From Candidatus Scybalocola faecavium (GTDB taxonomy: Bacteria; Bacillota; Clostridia; Lachnospirales; Lachnospiraceae), in assembly GCA_018713145.1 (NCBI GenBank), contig DVFP01000014.1, forward strand, positions 1 to 49,010: DNA of 49,010 nucleotides, in the 5' to 3' direction. Numbering within the stretch: position 1 is the first letter of the stretch; every line of letters starts with the position of its first letter. The position numbers and the translations under genes are program-made. Below are positions 1-7,852 of this stretch, piece after piece. The notes under the pieces are model-generated. The model worked only from the letters and a program-made list of their open reading frames with translations, searched no databases and was not told where the DNA came from.

Positions 1-1
1 G

Positions 2-271
2 CGGTGGGAGCGACTGAAAGAAGAATCCAACGCAAACATACAGAGTGAGGAAGGGATCCTGAAACGACAGATACGATCGATCCAGACGGAAGGCCACTTT
101 GGAGACATCAAGGGAAATGAGGATTTCCGAAGGTTCAATTACCGCACGGCAGAAAAAGTATATAAAGAATTCATGCTTTACGTGATCGGAAGAAATGTGA
201 TGAAATACCATCGATTCATACATAAGAAGATCGAAAAATATGAAGGTAAGAAGGAGCAGAAAGCCGCTTAG
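2..271 (+). CDS. IS1182 family transposase, C-terminal fragment
   Basis: An open frame runs from the window edge to a TAG at 269-271 (89 codons visible, 5' part missing). It contains the EGHFGDIK and FRRFNYRT segments, which match the conserved C-terminal region of IS1182-type DDE transposases around the catalytic glutamate, followed by a basic tail (KKIEKYEGKK). The enzyme would cut and join the IS ends. Only the last part is present, so whether the full gene is intact cannot be judged. Family assignment is from recalled motif resemblance. Confidence 0.75.
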   Translation, partial: RWERLKEESNANIQSEEGILKRQIRSIQTEGHFGDIKGNEDFRRFNYRTAEKVYKEFMLYVIGRNVMKYHRFIHKKIEKYEGKKEQKAA

Positions 272-333
272 GAAAAAGAGAGCTCGCCAAAAGGGCGTGA
301 GGGGGATTTTTGCGCCCAAAAACAGGATGAGTA

Positions 334-446
334 TCAATAAAAAAGACTATCCAATAAAAAACAAAGGCTCGAAAAAGCTTGTTTTTTCAGGATAGTCTTT
401 TTTAGGGCCATCAAGCCGCCAAAAACGGTATTATCCTACAGCCCCA
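334..446 (+). repeat. 113-bp IS-end repeat, copy 1 (inverted partner at 48769-48881)
   Basis: These 113 bases are the reverse complement of 48769-48881 with no gaps and one visible mismatch (a at 439 versus c in the partner). Similarity stops sharply on both sides. The unit consists of a long hairpin (339-403) plus an asymmetric tail ending in gcccca, so it is a true inverted copy and not just a self-palindrome. Confidence 0.9.
339..403. terminator. Long bidirectional hairpin in the IS end
   Basis: Outer arms 339-352 (aaaaaagactatcc) and 390-403 (ggatagtctttttt) are perfectly complementary over 14 bp, and inner arms 356-364 and 379-387 (aaaaaacaa/ttgtttttt) extend the stem. A-runs and T-runs at both feet let it work as a Rho-independent terminator on either strand. 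It would block read-out from the transposase and, on the minus strand, could end the ech transcript, since no other clear terminator is seen after echF. Confidence 0.8.
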
Positions 447-613
447 CAGCAACTTCGGCCTAATTTGCGATTTTTCCGTTTTTGACAGAACTAGACTTAA
501 AACAACCCTGGTCGTTCCAAAGGCCACGCCCCATTTTCTGTACAAAATACCCAAACGGGAGAAAAAGCAAAAAAAATGGTGTTCAGATCCGTAATCATCA
601 GAATCATAAAAAT

Positions 614-1105
614 TCATAATAGTGTTTCCGAAGCCGCTTTATTCGCCTGAGCGTTCGCTCCGTCAGGCTTCGCTGTCGATTTTTCTGCCGAGGACTTTGC
701 CCCAGCAGGCTTAGCGGCGGCTGCCGCTGGTTTTGCTGCGGCAGGCTTTGCCGGCAGCGGTGAAGCTTTAAAGGTTTCCGTGTCCATATGATCCTGAGGG
801 GCTGTATAACCGGGTACAATGGACAGACATTTTTTCGGGCATACGCTGACACAGTTACCGCACTGAACACAATCAAAACGGTTAATGGTCCATGTACCGG
901 CCTTCCGGTCTACTGAGATTGCCCCGGGAGGGCAATTGCGCATACACATACCGCAGCAGATGCACAAATCTCCCTGAATCTCTATGTGTCCTCTGGATCT
1001 TTGAGTAAACTTCGCCGGTTCATAGGGATAACCCACAGTAGCCGGCTTTGAAAAAAGATTTTTAATTGCCGTCCGGGCAAAGGTCAGAAACTTCACATTA
1101 TCCAT
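614..1105 (-). CDS. echF: Ech hydrogenase subunit EchF, 2x[4Fe-4S] ferredoxin-like
   Basis: Electron-transfer subunit (163 aa; NuoI-like) that links ferredoxin to the catalytic dimer on the cytoplasmic face of the membrane complex. Two classical [4Fe-4S] motifs are visible: C48-x2-C51-x2-C54-x3-C58-P and C79-x2-C82-x2-C85-x3-C89-P. The ATG at 1105 is chosen over an in-frame GTG at 1114 because agaggtga lies at the right distance and the GTG overlaps the echE stop. From about residue 115 the protein has an Ala/Lys/Pro-rich tail of roughly 45 residues (repeated AKPA units) that is not part of the ferredoxin fold. It is the last gene of the echABCDEF operon, 5 bp after echE. Confidence 0.93.
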   Translation of the reverse strand: MDNVKFLTFARTAIKNLFSKPATVGYPYEPAKFTQRSRGHIEIQGDLCICCGMCMRNCPPGAISVDRKAGTWTINRFDCVQCGNCVSVCPKKCLSIVPGYTAPQDHMDTETFKASPLPAKPAAAKPAAAAAKPAGAKSSAEKSTAKPDGANAQANKAASETLL

Positions 1106-1110
1106 GCTTA

Positions 1111-2190
1111 TCACCTCTCTGTACAGCTAATGCAGGGATCAATGGTCAGGATCAGCAGCGGCACATCTGCCAGCTGGCACCCTTTAAGAAGATCTACCAT
1201 AGGCGGGATATTGCTTGTGGTGGGCGTTCTTAAACGGAACCGGTCAAGGAACTTAGTGCCGTTGCCTTTAATATAATAGATCGCTTCGCCTCTGGGCTGT
1301 TCGATCCGGGCAAAATACTCTCCCGACGGATTCCCTTTAACAGGAACATTAATATCTCCTTCCGGTATTTTTGCAATGGCCTGGCGGATCAGGCTGAAAG
1401 ACTGGAGAATCTCCTTTAAACGTACCTGGCACCGGGCATAGCAGTCGCCCTCTGTAGATGTAATAATATCCAGATCCAGATCCCCGTAAGCCTCATAGCC
1501 CAGACGGCGGCAGTCATATTCCTCGCCGCTGGCCCTGAGCATCGGGCCTACAGCGCCTAAAAGCCGTGCCTTCTTCAAAGGCAAAACGCCAACGCCTTTT
1601 AAGCGGGCCTGGACAGAATAATCCATTAAAAAGGTATCCATAATGGGGACAAAATCTTTTTCCATGCTCTCGATTGTATCGGCAATCCCCTTTAACATAG
1701 ACGAATCCATGTCCTTGGATACACCGCCCACACACATAACAGAAAAAATGATCCGTCCGCCGGTCGTGGCATCAAACATATCCAGTATTTTTTCTCTTAA
1801 CCTCCAGGACTGCATAAAAAGACTTTCAAAGCCCATGGCATCTGCTAAAAGTCCCAGCCACAGCAAGTGACTGTGGATACGGCTCATTTCCTCCCAAATA
1901 GTGCGCAGGTAGGCAGCCCGTTTGGGAACTTCAATATTCATAACATTTTCCACCGCTTCACAGTAGCCCATGCCGTGGCCGCAGCTGCAGATTCCGCAGA
2001 TTCGCTCTGCAATGTAAACATATTGTTTAAAATCCTTCTTTTCCACCAGCTTTTCCAGGCCTCTGTGAACAAAGCCGATGCTGGGGATGGCCTCAACTAC
2101 TACCTCATCCTCCAGGACAAGATCCAGATGCACCGGTTCCGGAAGCACCGGATGCTGGGGGCCAAAAGGTACGATACTTCTTTTTGCCAT
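1111..2190 (-). CDS. echE: Ech [NiFe]-hydrogenase large (catalytic) subunit EchE
   Basis: Catalytic subunit (359 aa; NuoD-like) that carries the NiFe(CN)2CO centre and reduces protons or oxidises H2. The N-terminal nickel motif RICGIC (C65, C68) and the C-terminal DPCISC (C353, C356) supply the four cysteine ligands. The protein ends TER straight after C356, so it lacks the C-terminal extension that most NiFe hydrogenases have removed by an endopeptidase. The start at 2190 (MAKRSIVPFGPQHP) follows aaggggtgat; a longer frame up to 2271 would overlap echD and adds no conserved residues. The gene starts 4 bp after echD. Confidence 0.95.
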   Translation of the reverse strand: MAKRSIVPFGPQHPVLPEPVHLDLVLEDEVVVEAIPSIGFVHRGLEKLVEKKDFKQYVYIAERICGICSCGHGMGYCEAVENVMNIEVPKRAAYLRTIWEEMSRIHSHLLWLGLLADAMGFESLFMQSWRLREKILDMFDATTGGRIIFSVMCVGGVSKDMDSSMLKGIADTIESMEKDFVPIMDTFLMDYSVQARLKGVGVLPLKKARLLGAVGPMLRASGEEYDCRRLGYEAYGDLDLDIITSTEGDCYARCQVRLKEILQSFSLIRQAIAKIPEGDINVPVKGNPSGEYFARIEQPRGEAIYYIKGNGTKFLDRFRLRTPTTSNIPPMVDLLKGCQLADVPLLILTIDPCISCTER

Positions 2191-2194
2191 TTTA

Positions 2195-2542
2195 TCACCC
2201 CTTCTCTTTAAACGGTGTCTCTTTGTCAATACGGTACAATCTGCGATGGTAATCCAGACTGAGATTTTCAATCTTCACTCCAAAAAGTTCAGAGGCTTCA
2301 TTTTCCTGAATAAAAGCACAGGAATACATCTGGGTGATGCTGGGAATTTTATCCTCTGTTCCTACTACCAGCCGGAGGGTTACCATTTTATAATCTTTAC
2401 AAAACGAATAGCTCATTTCATAACCGTTTTCCACACGGACTGCGCATATCTGAGCCAGGCGCCAGTCTTCCATCTTCATAGTGATCACCTGGGCGAGAAA
2501 CTCATCCATGGAAATCGGCCGGATCTCATTTAAATTATCCAT
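2195..2542 (-). CDS. echD: Ech hydrogenase subunit EchD (NuoC-like)
   Basis: Small soluble structural subunit (115 aa) related to the 30-kDa NuoC subunit of complex I. It contacts EchE at the membrane interface and carries no cofactor. The segment around residues 75-105 (FIQENEASELFGVKIENL) matches the conserved 'ExEVxDLFG' type signature of NuoC proteins. Its position between echC and echE, 8 bp after echC, agrees with the standard echABCDEF order. The ATG at 2542 lies downstream of a ggagga-type site at the end of echC. Confidence 0.9.
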   Translation of the reverse strand: MDNLNEIRPISMDEFLAQVITMKMEDWRLAQICAVRVENGYEMSYSFCKDYKMVTLRLVVGTEDKIPSITQMYSCAFIQENEASELFGVKIENLSLDYHRRLYRIDKETPFKEKG

Positions 2543-2550
2543 ATGTCCTC

Positions 2551-3000
2551 CTACTCTTTTCTACCCTTTTTTTCTGCCTTAAAGACCTTGCGCTTTTCAT
2601 CAAGGATTTCCAGTGCCTTAACCACACCGTCAATAATGGATTCCGGACGGGCGGCACAGCCGGGAACATATACATCCACAGGAATGACCGTATCGATCCC
2701 GCCCCGGATATTATAACATTCTTTAAATACACCGCCGGTACATGCGCAAATGCCTACAGCTACAACAACCTTGGGCTCAGGCATCTGACTGTAAAGCTGG
2801 CGCACTACAGGCTCCGTCTGGCTGTTCACACCGCCGGTGATGAGCAAAATATCGGCCTGAAACGGATCTCCGGTATTAATAATGCCAAAGCGCTCAATAT
2901 CATATTTAGGGGTCAGACAGTCCAAAACTTCAATATCGCAGCCATTACAGCTGCTGGCATCATAGTGGAGAAGCCATGGAGATTTTGACATTACTCCCAT
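2551..3000 (-). CDS. echC: Ech [NiFe]-hydrogenase small subunit EchC (NuoB-like)
   Basis: Small subunit (149 aa) holding the proximal [4Fe-4S] cluster that passes electrons between EchF and the NiFe site in EchE. Conserved cysteine motifs are CNGCD (C18, C21), CACTGG (C85/C87) and PGCAARPE (C115), as in NuoB and group 4 hydrogenase small subunits. The ATG at 3000 is preferred: aagggagg sits 8 bp upstream, whereas an in-frame TTG at 3006 would be only about 2 bp from it. The gene lies in the ech operon 15 bp after echB. Confidence 0.94.
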   Translation of the reverse strand: MGVMSKSPWLLHYDASSCNGCDIEVLDCLTPKYDIERFGIINTGDPFQADILLITGGVNSQTEPVVRQLYSQMPEPKVVVAVGICACTGGVFKECYNIRGGIDTVIPVDVYVPGCAARPESIIDGVVKALEILDEKRKVFKAEKKGRKE

Positions 3001-3015
3001 ACTCAAATCCTCCCT

Positions 3016-3876
3016 TCATTTGATCAGCATAAGGATCAGTAAGTTTAAACCACCTGCCAGTAAGGTTACAAGCCAGCATCCATATAAAAGATGCTTCCAT
3101 TTTAAACGGGCTGTAGCATTATCCCACAGGATTTCCAGGAATAAAATGAATAGGCACACTACAATAGCTATAGGCCAGCTCCACCAATTTTTGTTAATGA
3201 TAAACAGGCAGAAAATGCCAAGGATCAAAATCATTTCATAATATTCCGCAATGTTCATGATTCCTAAAGTCGTTCCTGACATTTCTGTGGTAATACCTTT
3301 GACCATTTCCTGATGAGCGTGATGACTGGTAGAAAGGTCAAAGGGCGATTTACGGAACTTAATGGCTGCTGTAAACATAAAACCAAGGAGCATCCCAGGC
3401 ATAAACACTACAGGGCTGACAGACATTTTGATAATATCTGCAACCTGGAAGGAGCCGGAGGCAAGATAAAAGCCCACGGCAATAATTAATGTTAAAGGTT
3501 CATAGGCCATCATCTGGATCATTTCACGACCGGAGCCCATATTGGCATAAGGCGATGAGTCGCTGGATGCGCCGATCACCAGAAACATATCCGCCAAAGA
3601 TAGAATAAACAAACACATTAAAATGTCTGTTCCGCTAAAGAGCATACATCCAGCAATGACAAGAAAGACCAGATAGCTTAAATTTAACAAAAGCTGAACA
3701 TTATTTACAGCAATCATCTGCTTGGAAAACAGTTTGCGCAGATCAAAAAAAGGCTGGAACACAGATGGTCCCTTTCTGCCCTGCATCCTGGCGCTGATCA
3801 CACGTTCCACGCCGTCGATGAGGGCTCCAAAAAACGGAGCAAGCAAAAGATAACCTATAACAAAGGCAATTCTCAT
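3016..3876 (-). CDS. echB: Ech hydrogenase membrane subunit EchB (NuoH-like)
   Basis: Integral membrane subunit (286 aa, about 8 hydrophobic segments) homologous to NuoH of complex I. It anchors the hydrogenase module and links it to the ion-pumping subunit EchA. Family features include GVERVISARMQGRKGP near residue 25 and the polar loop FDLSTSHHAHQEM followed by a conserved E-rich stretch. The start at 3876 has aggaggtg 8 bp upstream and overlaps the echA stop as ATGA, so translation is probably coupled. A longer frame to 3942 lies inside echA and is rejected. Confidence 0.94.
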   Translation of the reverse strand: MRIAFVIGYLLLAPFFGALIDGVERVISARMQGRKGPSVFQPFFDLRKLFSKQMIAVNNVQLLLNLSYLVFLVIAGCMLFSGTDILMCLFILSLADMFLVIGASSDSSPYANMGSGREMIQMMAYEPLTLIIAVGFYLASGSFQVADIIKMSVSPVVFMPGMLLGFMFTAAIKFRKSPFDLSTSHHAHQEMVKGITTEMSGTTLGIMNIAEYYEMILILGIFCLFIINKNWWSWPIAIVVCLFILFLEILWDNATARLKWKHLLYGCWLVTLLAGGLNLLILMLIK

Positions 3877-5768
3877 TGTACGGCACCTCCTATGATCAGA
3901 CAAAATACCACCACTAAAAGACTGGCGGAAAGGTAAACGCAAGGTTTCATCAAGTGACGCATACCAAATTCAAATCTTAAATACCAGTTGCTCAGATATA
4001 AATGGGTGGACTCTCCCATGCTGTTGACAAAGTGACGGTTATCGCCTTCATTTACACCGTTCATGTAAATCGGCACCAGTTCTCTCCGTGCCATACGGGT
4101 AACAAAGGCCATTATTGTAGGTACAATGAGCACAGAAACAAGCATCACTGCCATGGTTGTCAGTACGTTCATGGAAAGCACTGTATAAGAATAACCAAAT
4201 AGTTCTTCCAGGATCGGGTTTGCGACCTTGGTAGCTAAAAGCGGGAACAAAAGGCACATGAGAAGCATGGCTCCTGCATGGATAAACATGGACATATATT
4301 CATCTTTACAAGTAACATCCTTTACTTCTGTCCGTGCATGATGCTGGGTCGTCAGCTTGGACAGCCATTTGGTCCAGTAAAACATTGTTGTGGCACTGCC
4401 ATAGGCAATGAAAATAACCAGAAGGACATTTTCCGAATCCACAAAGGCTTTTAAGGCAACCCATTTGGAAATCAGCATACCAAAAGGCGCCAGATACATG
4501 CCGGCAATACCGATTCCCATAATATAAGTCAGCTTAGGCAGCCTCAGGAGCAGACCATGCATATCCTCAATGTCTCTTGAGCCAAGACAGTTTTCGGTAG
4601 CTCCTACAGACTGGAACAGCATAGACTTACTTACAGCATGGAAAATCATTAACAGCACAGCGCCCCACACTGTTTCTTCCACACCGATACCTGCACAGGC
4701 AACGATCAATCCCAGATTGGAAATGGTAGAAAATGCCAGAACCTTTTTGGCATCGTTTTGCGCAATGGCCATCATGCTGGCTGCGATAAATGTAAATCCT
4801 CCGATGAGGGAAACGGTCATTCCCACGGTTGTTCCGTGCATTGCAGGTGCCAGGCGGATCAACAAATACACGCCTGCTTTAACCATAGTCGCACTGTGAA
4901 GCAGGGCGCTGGACGGCGTCGGCGCCACCATGGCCCCTAAAAGCCATGAAGAAAACGGGAGCTGCGCGGATTTTGTCAGGCCCGCTAAAGCCAGACACGC
5001 TAAAGGCAGCGCACTTCCGGCCGTAATGGCGTCTGAGAGCTGGACACTGCCAATATTAAAGGCAAGAAGGGCAATGGCTACAGAAAAGCCAAGACCGCCA
5101 AGCAGGTTCATCCAAAGTGCGGTAAAGCTGTTGTGTATTGCTTCGGTGGTCCGGGTATAGCCAATAAGCAGGAATGAGATCACACTGGTAATCTCCCAGA
5201 AAAAATACATCCAGATCAGACTTTGGGACAAAACAAGGCCGAACATGGCTGATAGAAATAGAAACAGCATTGAAAAGAAAAACGGCTGCCGATCCTTAAA
5301 TTCTTTGTGGTGGTGATGGTATCCTTTCATATAGCCTACGGCATAAATGCAGATCAGGCTGCCTACAATGGCAATGATCATGCACATGAGCATAGAAAGG
5401 CCATCCACCATCATATGATAGCCTTCCGGCATTTGTGCTGTAAACTCCACATACATAAGCAGTCCGGTCTGGGCAATGGACAATAGGATCACAAGGATCC
5501 TTCTGTACTTAACACCCATGTAAATGATCAGACACATTAAAAACAGATCCACCACGGTCATTGCATGATCGACCAATTCTGTATTTAGATACAGATGTTG
5601 TGTCTGAGCGCCTCCGGCAATCCATACCCCCAGGGTGATCAGCGACAGGATCATAACGCATCCGGCGCCAATGTACACCACAATTCCCCGGATCTTAACT
5701 TCCCTTATGAAAGGAAGGATGACGGCCATTAAAGCGGGAACTGCGATCAAAATGGGAATCAGATCCAT
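3873..5768 (-). CDS. echA: Ech hydrogenase antiporter-like subunit EchA (NuoL-like)
   Basis: Large membrane protein (631 aa, about 16 hydrophobic segments) of the proton-conducting antiporter family (NuoL/MrpA/ND5). It is the ion-translocating subunit of Ech. The core signature LTKSAQLPFSSWL...APTPSSALLHSATMVKAG (about residues 265-300) includes the conserved lysines. A C-terminal section of about 150 residues with further helices resembles the NuoL extension. It is the first gene of echABCDEF, with aggagg 7 bp upstream of the ATG. A His-rich loop (GYHHHHKEFKDR, near residue 150) lies between helices and looks like a family variant. Confidence 0.94.
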   Translation of the reverse strand: MDLIPILIAVPALMAVILPFIREVKIRGIVVYIGAGCVMILSLITLGVWIAGGAQTQHLYLNTELVDHAMTVVDLFLMCLIIYMGVKYRRILVILLSIAQTGLLMYVEFTAQMPEGYHMMVDGLSMLMCMIIAIVGSLICIYAVGYMKGYHHHHKEFKDRQPFFFSMLFLFLSAMFGLVLSQSLIWMYFFWEITSVISFLLIGYTRTTEAIHNSFTALWMNLLGGLGFSVAIALLAFNIGSVQLSDAITAGSALPLACLALAGLTKSAQLPFSSWLLGAMVAPTPSSALLHSATMVKAGVYLLIRLAPAMHGTTVGMTVSLIGGFTFIAASMMAIAQNDAKKVLAFSTISNLGLIVACAGIGVEETVWGAVLLMIFHAVSKSMLFQSVGATENCLGSRDIEDMHGLLLRLPKLTYIMGIGIAGMYLAPFGMLISKWVALKAFVDSENVLLVIFIAYGSATTMFYWTKWLSKLTTQHHARTEVKDVTCKDEYMSMFIHAGAMLLMCLLFPLLATKVANPILEELFGYSYTVLSMNVLTTMAVMLVSVLIVPTIMAFVTRMARRELVPIYMNGVNEGDNRHFVNSMGESTHLYLSNWYLRFEFGMRHLMKPCVYLSASLLVVVFCLIIGGAVQ

Positions 5769-5798
5769 AAAAAAACCTCCTGTTCTTTTGTATATTGC

Positions 5799-5812
5799 GT
5801 TATAAATATAAC
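5799..5812. promoter_or_regulatory. Inverted repeat in the ech leader (possible operator)
   Basis: gttata-aa-tataac, perfect 6-bp arms with a 2-bp centre, lies between the predicted ech transcription start and the echA ribosome binding site. The loop is too tight for a good hairpin, so a dimeric repressor site is the likelier reading. No regulator can be named. Confidence 0.35.
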
Positions 5813-5827
5813 AATCTTACACTAATA

Positions 5828-5856
5828 GTTATATTACTTTTTTTGAGATTTTACAA
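5828..5856 (-). promoter_or_regulatory. Predicted sigma-A promoter of the ech operon
   Basis: On the minus strand, TTGTAA (5851-5856), a 17-bp spacer, then TATAAC (5828-5833). It lies about 60 bp upstream of echA and downstream of the preceding operon's terminator, so it should drive echABCDEF on its own. Confidence 0.6.
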
Positions 5857-5884
5857 GTGCTTAAAGAGAATGCACTAAAAAATA

Positions 5885-5928
5885 AACAAAAAAAGATAAG
5901 TTTTGTCTAAAAGTAAACAAAACTTATC
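5885..5928 (-). terminator. Rho-independent terminator after the 5992-8732 operon
   Basis: Arms gataagttttgt (5895-5906) and acaaaacttatc (5917-5928) form a 12-bp perfect stem. In the minus direction it is followed by a T-run (a-run at 5887-5894 on plus). It ends the metallohydrolase operon before the ech promoter. Confidence 0.85.
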
Positions 5929-5991
5929 TAAATATTAATATGCTGAATATTTGTCCATGAAACAAGTTAAGCACTACATAAAAAGCAGCCT

Positions 5992-6843
5992 TTAATTTTT
6001 TCCAATAACCACAGAGGCAAAGCCAGGCTTAAACATATCCTCCATGGTAAAACCTTCCAGGGGGCATACTCTTGGCTCGTTTTCATTTCCAGCAAAGCTG
6101 TTAAAGGGGAGGCCCTTTTCATAATCCGCTTCTTTTGCCGCCCGGATGTACAGAAGAAAATCCTCTTTATGCATGATCTGAGGATTGTGTGCGCCAATAT
6201 AACCGTCTGCTCCCAAGTTATACATTTTCTCAAGGACATGAATATAAGTATCCATATCCGTACTTTCCGGCGAAAACAGCCAGACAAAAGCTCCAGCGGC
6301 ATCTCCCACAAATAAAAGATTTTTTTCTTTGTAATATAGAGAAATTCCTCCCTGAGTATGTCCCGGTGTTTCCATAACCATTAAGGTCGCCTGGCCAAGA
6401 TCAAAAGTATCCCCCTCTTTTACCGGGACTAAATGGCCATAATCTCTTGAAATATAGGCATTTTCATCGAAATCTTCAGGAAGGCCGTTAAGATGCTCCC
6501 CGGTTTCATAGTTTATGCTGTCTTTTGACCGAAGAGCATTTTCTCTGCGCATTTGGGGTTCATTGTGCTGGCGGCAAAGATCCATGTCCTTTGGGTGGAT
6601 AAAAATATCCTCATGAAAAAGACCGTTTCCTCCAGTGTGATCACAGTGGCCGTGGGTGTTAAATATGTATAAAGGCAGAGATGTAATGGAACGGACCGCC
6701 TCTTTTAAATCGCCAAAGCCATACCCTGTATCAATTAAAGCTGCCTGTTTATCTCCTACGATCACATAAGAAAAAACGTTTTCCGGGCTGCCGATACGAT
6801 AATAACCCTCCATTTTTTCAATGTTATAATAATTTTTTGACAT
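5992..6843 (-). CDS. MBL-fold metallo-hydrolase (second of two)
   Basis: Metallo-beta-lactamase superfamily hydrolase (283 aa), probably a cytoplasmic two-zinc hydrolase. The signature THGHCDHTGG (about residues 70-79), TPGHTQGG and VGDAAG motifs supply the usual His/Asp zinc ligands. The start at 6843 (MSKNYYN) has aaggagg upstream; the longer frame to 6864 is rejected. It is the last gene of a three-gene operon with an amidohydrolase and a paralogous MBL protein (7842-8732). The two MBL proteins share general plan and length, so an old duplication is possible. The substrate is unknown; lactonase or thioesterase-like activity is conceivable. Confidence 0.85.
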   Translation of the reverse strand: MSKNYYNIEKMEGYYRIGSPENVFSYVIVGDKQAALIDTGYGFGDLKEAVRSITSLPLYIFNTHGHCDHTGGNGLFHEDIFIHPKDMDLCRQHNEPQMRRENALRSKDSINYETGEHLNGLPEDFDENAYISRDYGHLVPVKEGDTFDLGQATLMVMETPGHTQGGISLYYKEKNLLFVGDAAGAFVWLFSPESTDMDTYIHVLEKMYNLGADGYIGAHNPQIMHKEDFLLYIRAAKEADYEKGLPFNSFAGNENEPRVCPLEGFTMEDMFKPGFASVVIGKN

Positions 6844-6889
6844 ATTTATCCTCCTTTGCAGCATGTCATTCCAGCTAGATGGGCTGTTA

Positions 6890-7852
6890 TTATATTCTTT
6901 CCTTTAAAAAGATCCCCCGAGCATTTTTATAAAAGATCCCTTCCGCCAGTTCCGGCTGATCTTTTAACTGATCTTTAAGCGCTTTCAAAAGTTCCATCTT
7001 CTGTCCGTTGGGGGTGTAGGGATGATCGGAGCCGTAAAAGATATGGCTGTCCGGGACAAAGTGCCGCAAAAGATCCAACAGGTATGGCACCGGATTTCCC
7101 GCAGTGTCAAAGTACAGGGAAGCAAAGGCTTCCTTCACATCAACTTCCGGCATAAGCCCTTTGGGGGCAAGGATCTGTGTGATCCCTTCAAAGCGCTGGA
7201 AAATGTTCGGCAGAAAGGCCCCGCAGTGAGGAACGACAAATTTTATCCGATCATATTTTTTCACCAGTCCTTTGGCGATCAGATTCATCACAGCCCGGGT
7301 GGTGTCGCACATAAATTCAAATAGCGGCACCGGCCCGGCGGTAAATATCCCCTCTTTTAAAGGCTCGGGGCGGTGAGGATGGATGATGACAATAGCATCC
7401 TGGTCGTTTAAGTATTGAAAAAGAGGTTCCATGGCTTCTTCGCCTAAATAAAGTCCCCTGCTGTTTGATGCCAGTTTAATGGCATCGGCCCCAAGGACTT
7501 CCAGGGCATATTTTGCCTCATCCAAAGCCCCTGAAACATCCGGCAGGGGAAGGCAGGCGGCATAGCCAAACCGGTCCGGATACTCTTTTTTCACACTGAC
7601 CCCATATTCATTAATCTCACGACACAGCCTGCAGCTTTCTTGTGGATCCCCAAAATAGGGCTGAGGTGAGGACAGGGATAAGAGAGACCAGACAATCCCC
7701 GCCTGATCCATAAAATGTAAGTGGCTCTTTGCATCCCATTCCGGTGTAGGGAAGCCATCCTCTAACAGAGCATTGTGCTTTTTTAATGCCCTGGCATAAA
7801 CTTCAGGGACAAAATGGCTGTGCATATCAATGATCTTATTTTCAGTCAACAT
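6890..7852 (-). CDS. Amidohydrolase-2 family protein (ACMSD/decarboxylase-like)
   Basis: TIM-barrel metal-dependent hydrolase or decarboxylase (320 aa) of the amidohydrolase_2 group. Metal-site motifs: DMHSHF (residues 9-14), HPHRP (about 160), VPHCGAF (about 210) and YGSDHPYT (about 275), the last giving the catalytic Asp. Members include aminocarboxymuconate-semialdehyde decarboxylase and resorcylate-type decarboxylases, so ring-carboxylate decarboxylation or lactone/ester hydrolysis are candidates. The gene overlaps the upstream MBL gene by 11 bp, which suggests coupled translation and a shared pathway. The substrate cannot be read from the sequence. Confidence 0.85.
   Translation of the reverse strand: MLTENKIIDMHSHFVPEVYARALKKHNALLEDGFPTPEWDAKSHLHFMDQAGIVWSLLSLSSPQPYFGDPQESCRLCREINEYGVSVKKEYPDRFGYAACLPLPDVSGALDEAKYALEVLGADAIKLASNSRGLYLGEEAMEPLFQYLNDQDAIVIIHPHRPEPLKEGIFTAGPVPLFEFMCDTTRAVMNLIAKGLVKKYDRIKFVVPHCGAFLPNIFQRFEGITQILAPKGLMPEVDVKEAFASLYFDTAGNPVPYLLDLLRHFVPDSHIFYGSDHPYTPNGQKMELLKALKDQLKDQPELAEGIFYKNARGIFLKERI

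Larger units (their letters stand above)
1..446 (+). mobile_element. Right end of an IS1182-like insertion sequence (partial)
   Basis: The window opens inside an insertion sequence: the C-terminus of an IS1182-type transposase (2-271), then about 175 bp of non-coding 3' end. The outer boundary is placed at about 445-446 because the same end sequence, inverted, begins exactly where a GNAT gene is cut at 48769. Read inward from outside, the terminus is ggggctgtaggataata, a plausible terminal inverted repeat. The other IS end lies outside the window, so target duplication cannot be tested. Confidence 0.75.

Noticed and set aside
411..617. 68-codon minus-strand frame after echF
   Set aside because: It crosses the IS boundary, has no ribosome site and shows no coding character beyond being open.
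604..876. Arg/Gln-rich reading frame overlapping echF
   Set aside because: It is the alternate frame of the Ala/Lys/Pro-rich echF tail, has no ribosome site and matches nothing.
2191..2271. 27-codon N-terminal extension of echE
   Set aside because: It overlaps echD completely; the ATG at 2190 has a good ribosome site and begins at the conserved region.
4002..5160. Several plus-strand frames inside echA
   Set aside because: They are shadows of the echA codons, with no ribosome sites or recognisable motifs.
5300..5340. HHHH run in EchA as a metal site or tag
   Set aside because: It lies in the loop where relatives are also His-rich, and has no partner motif suggesting a new metal site.
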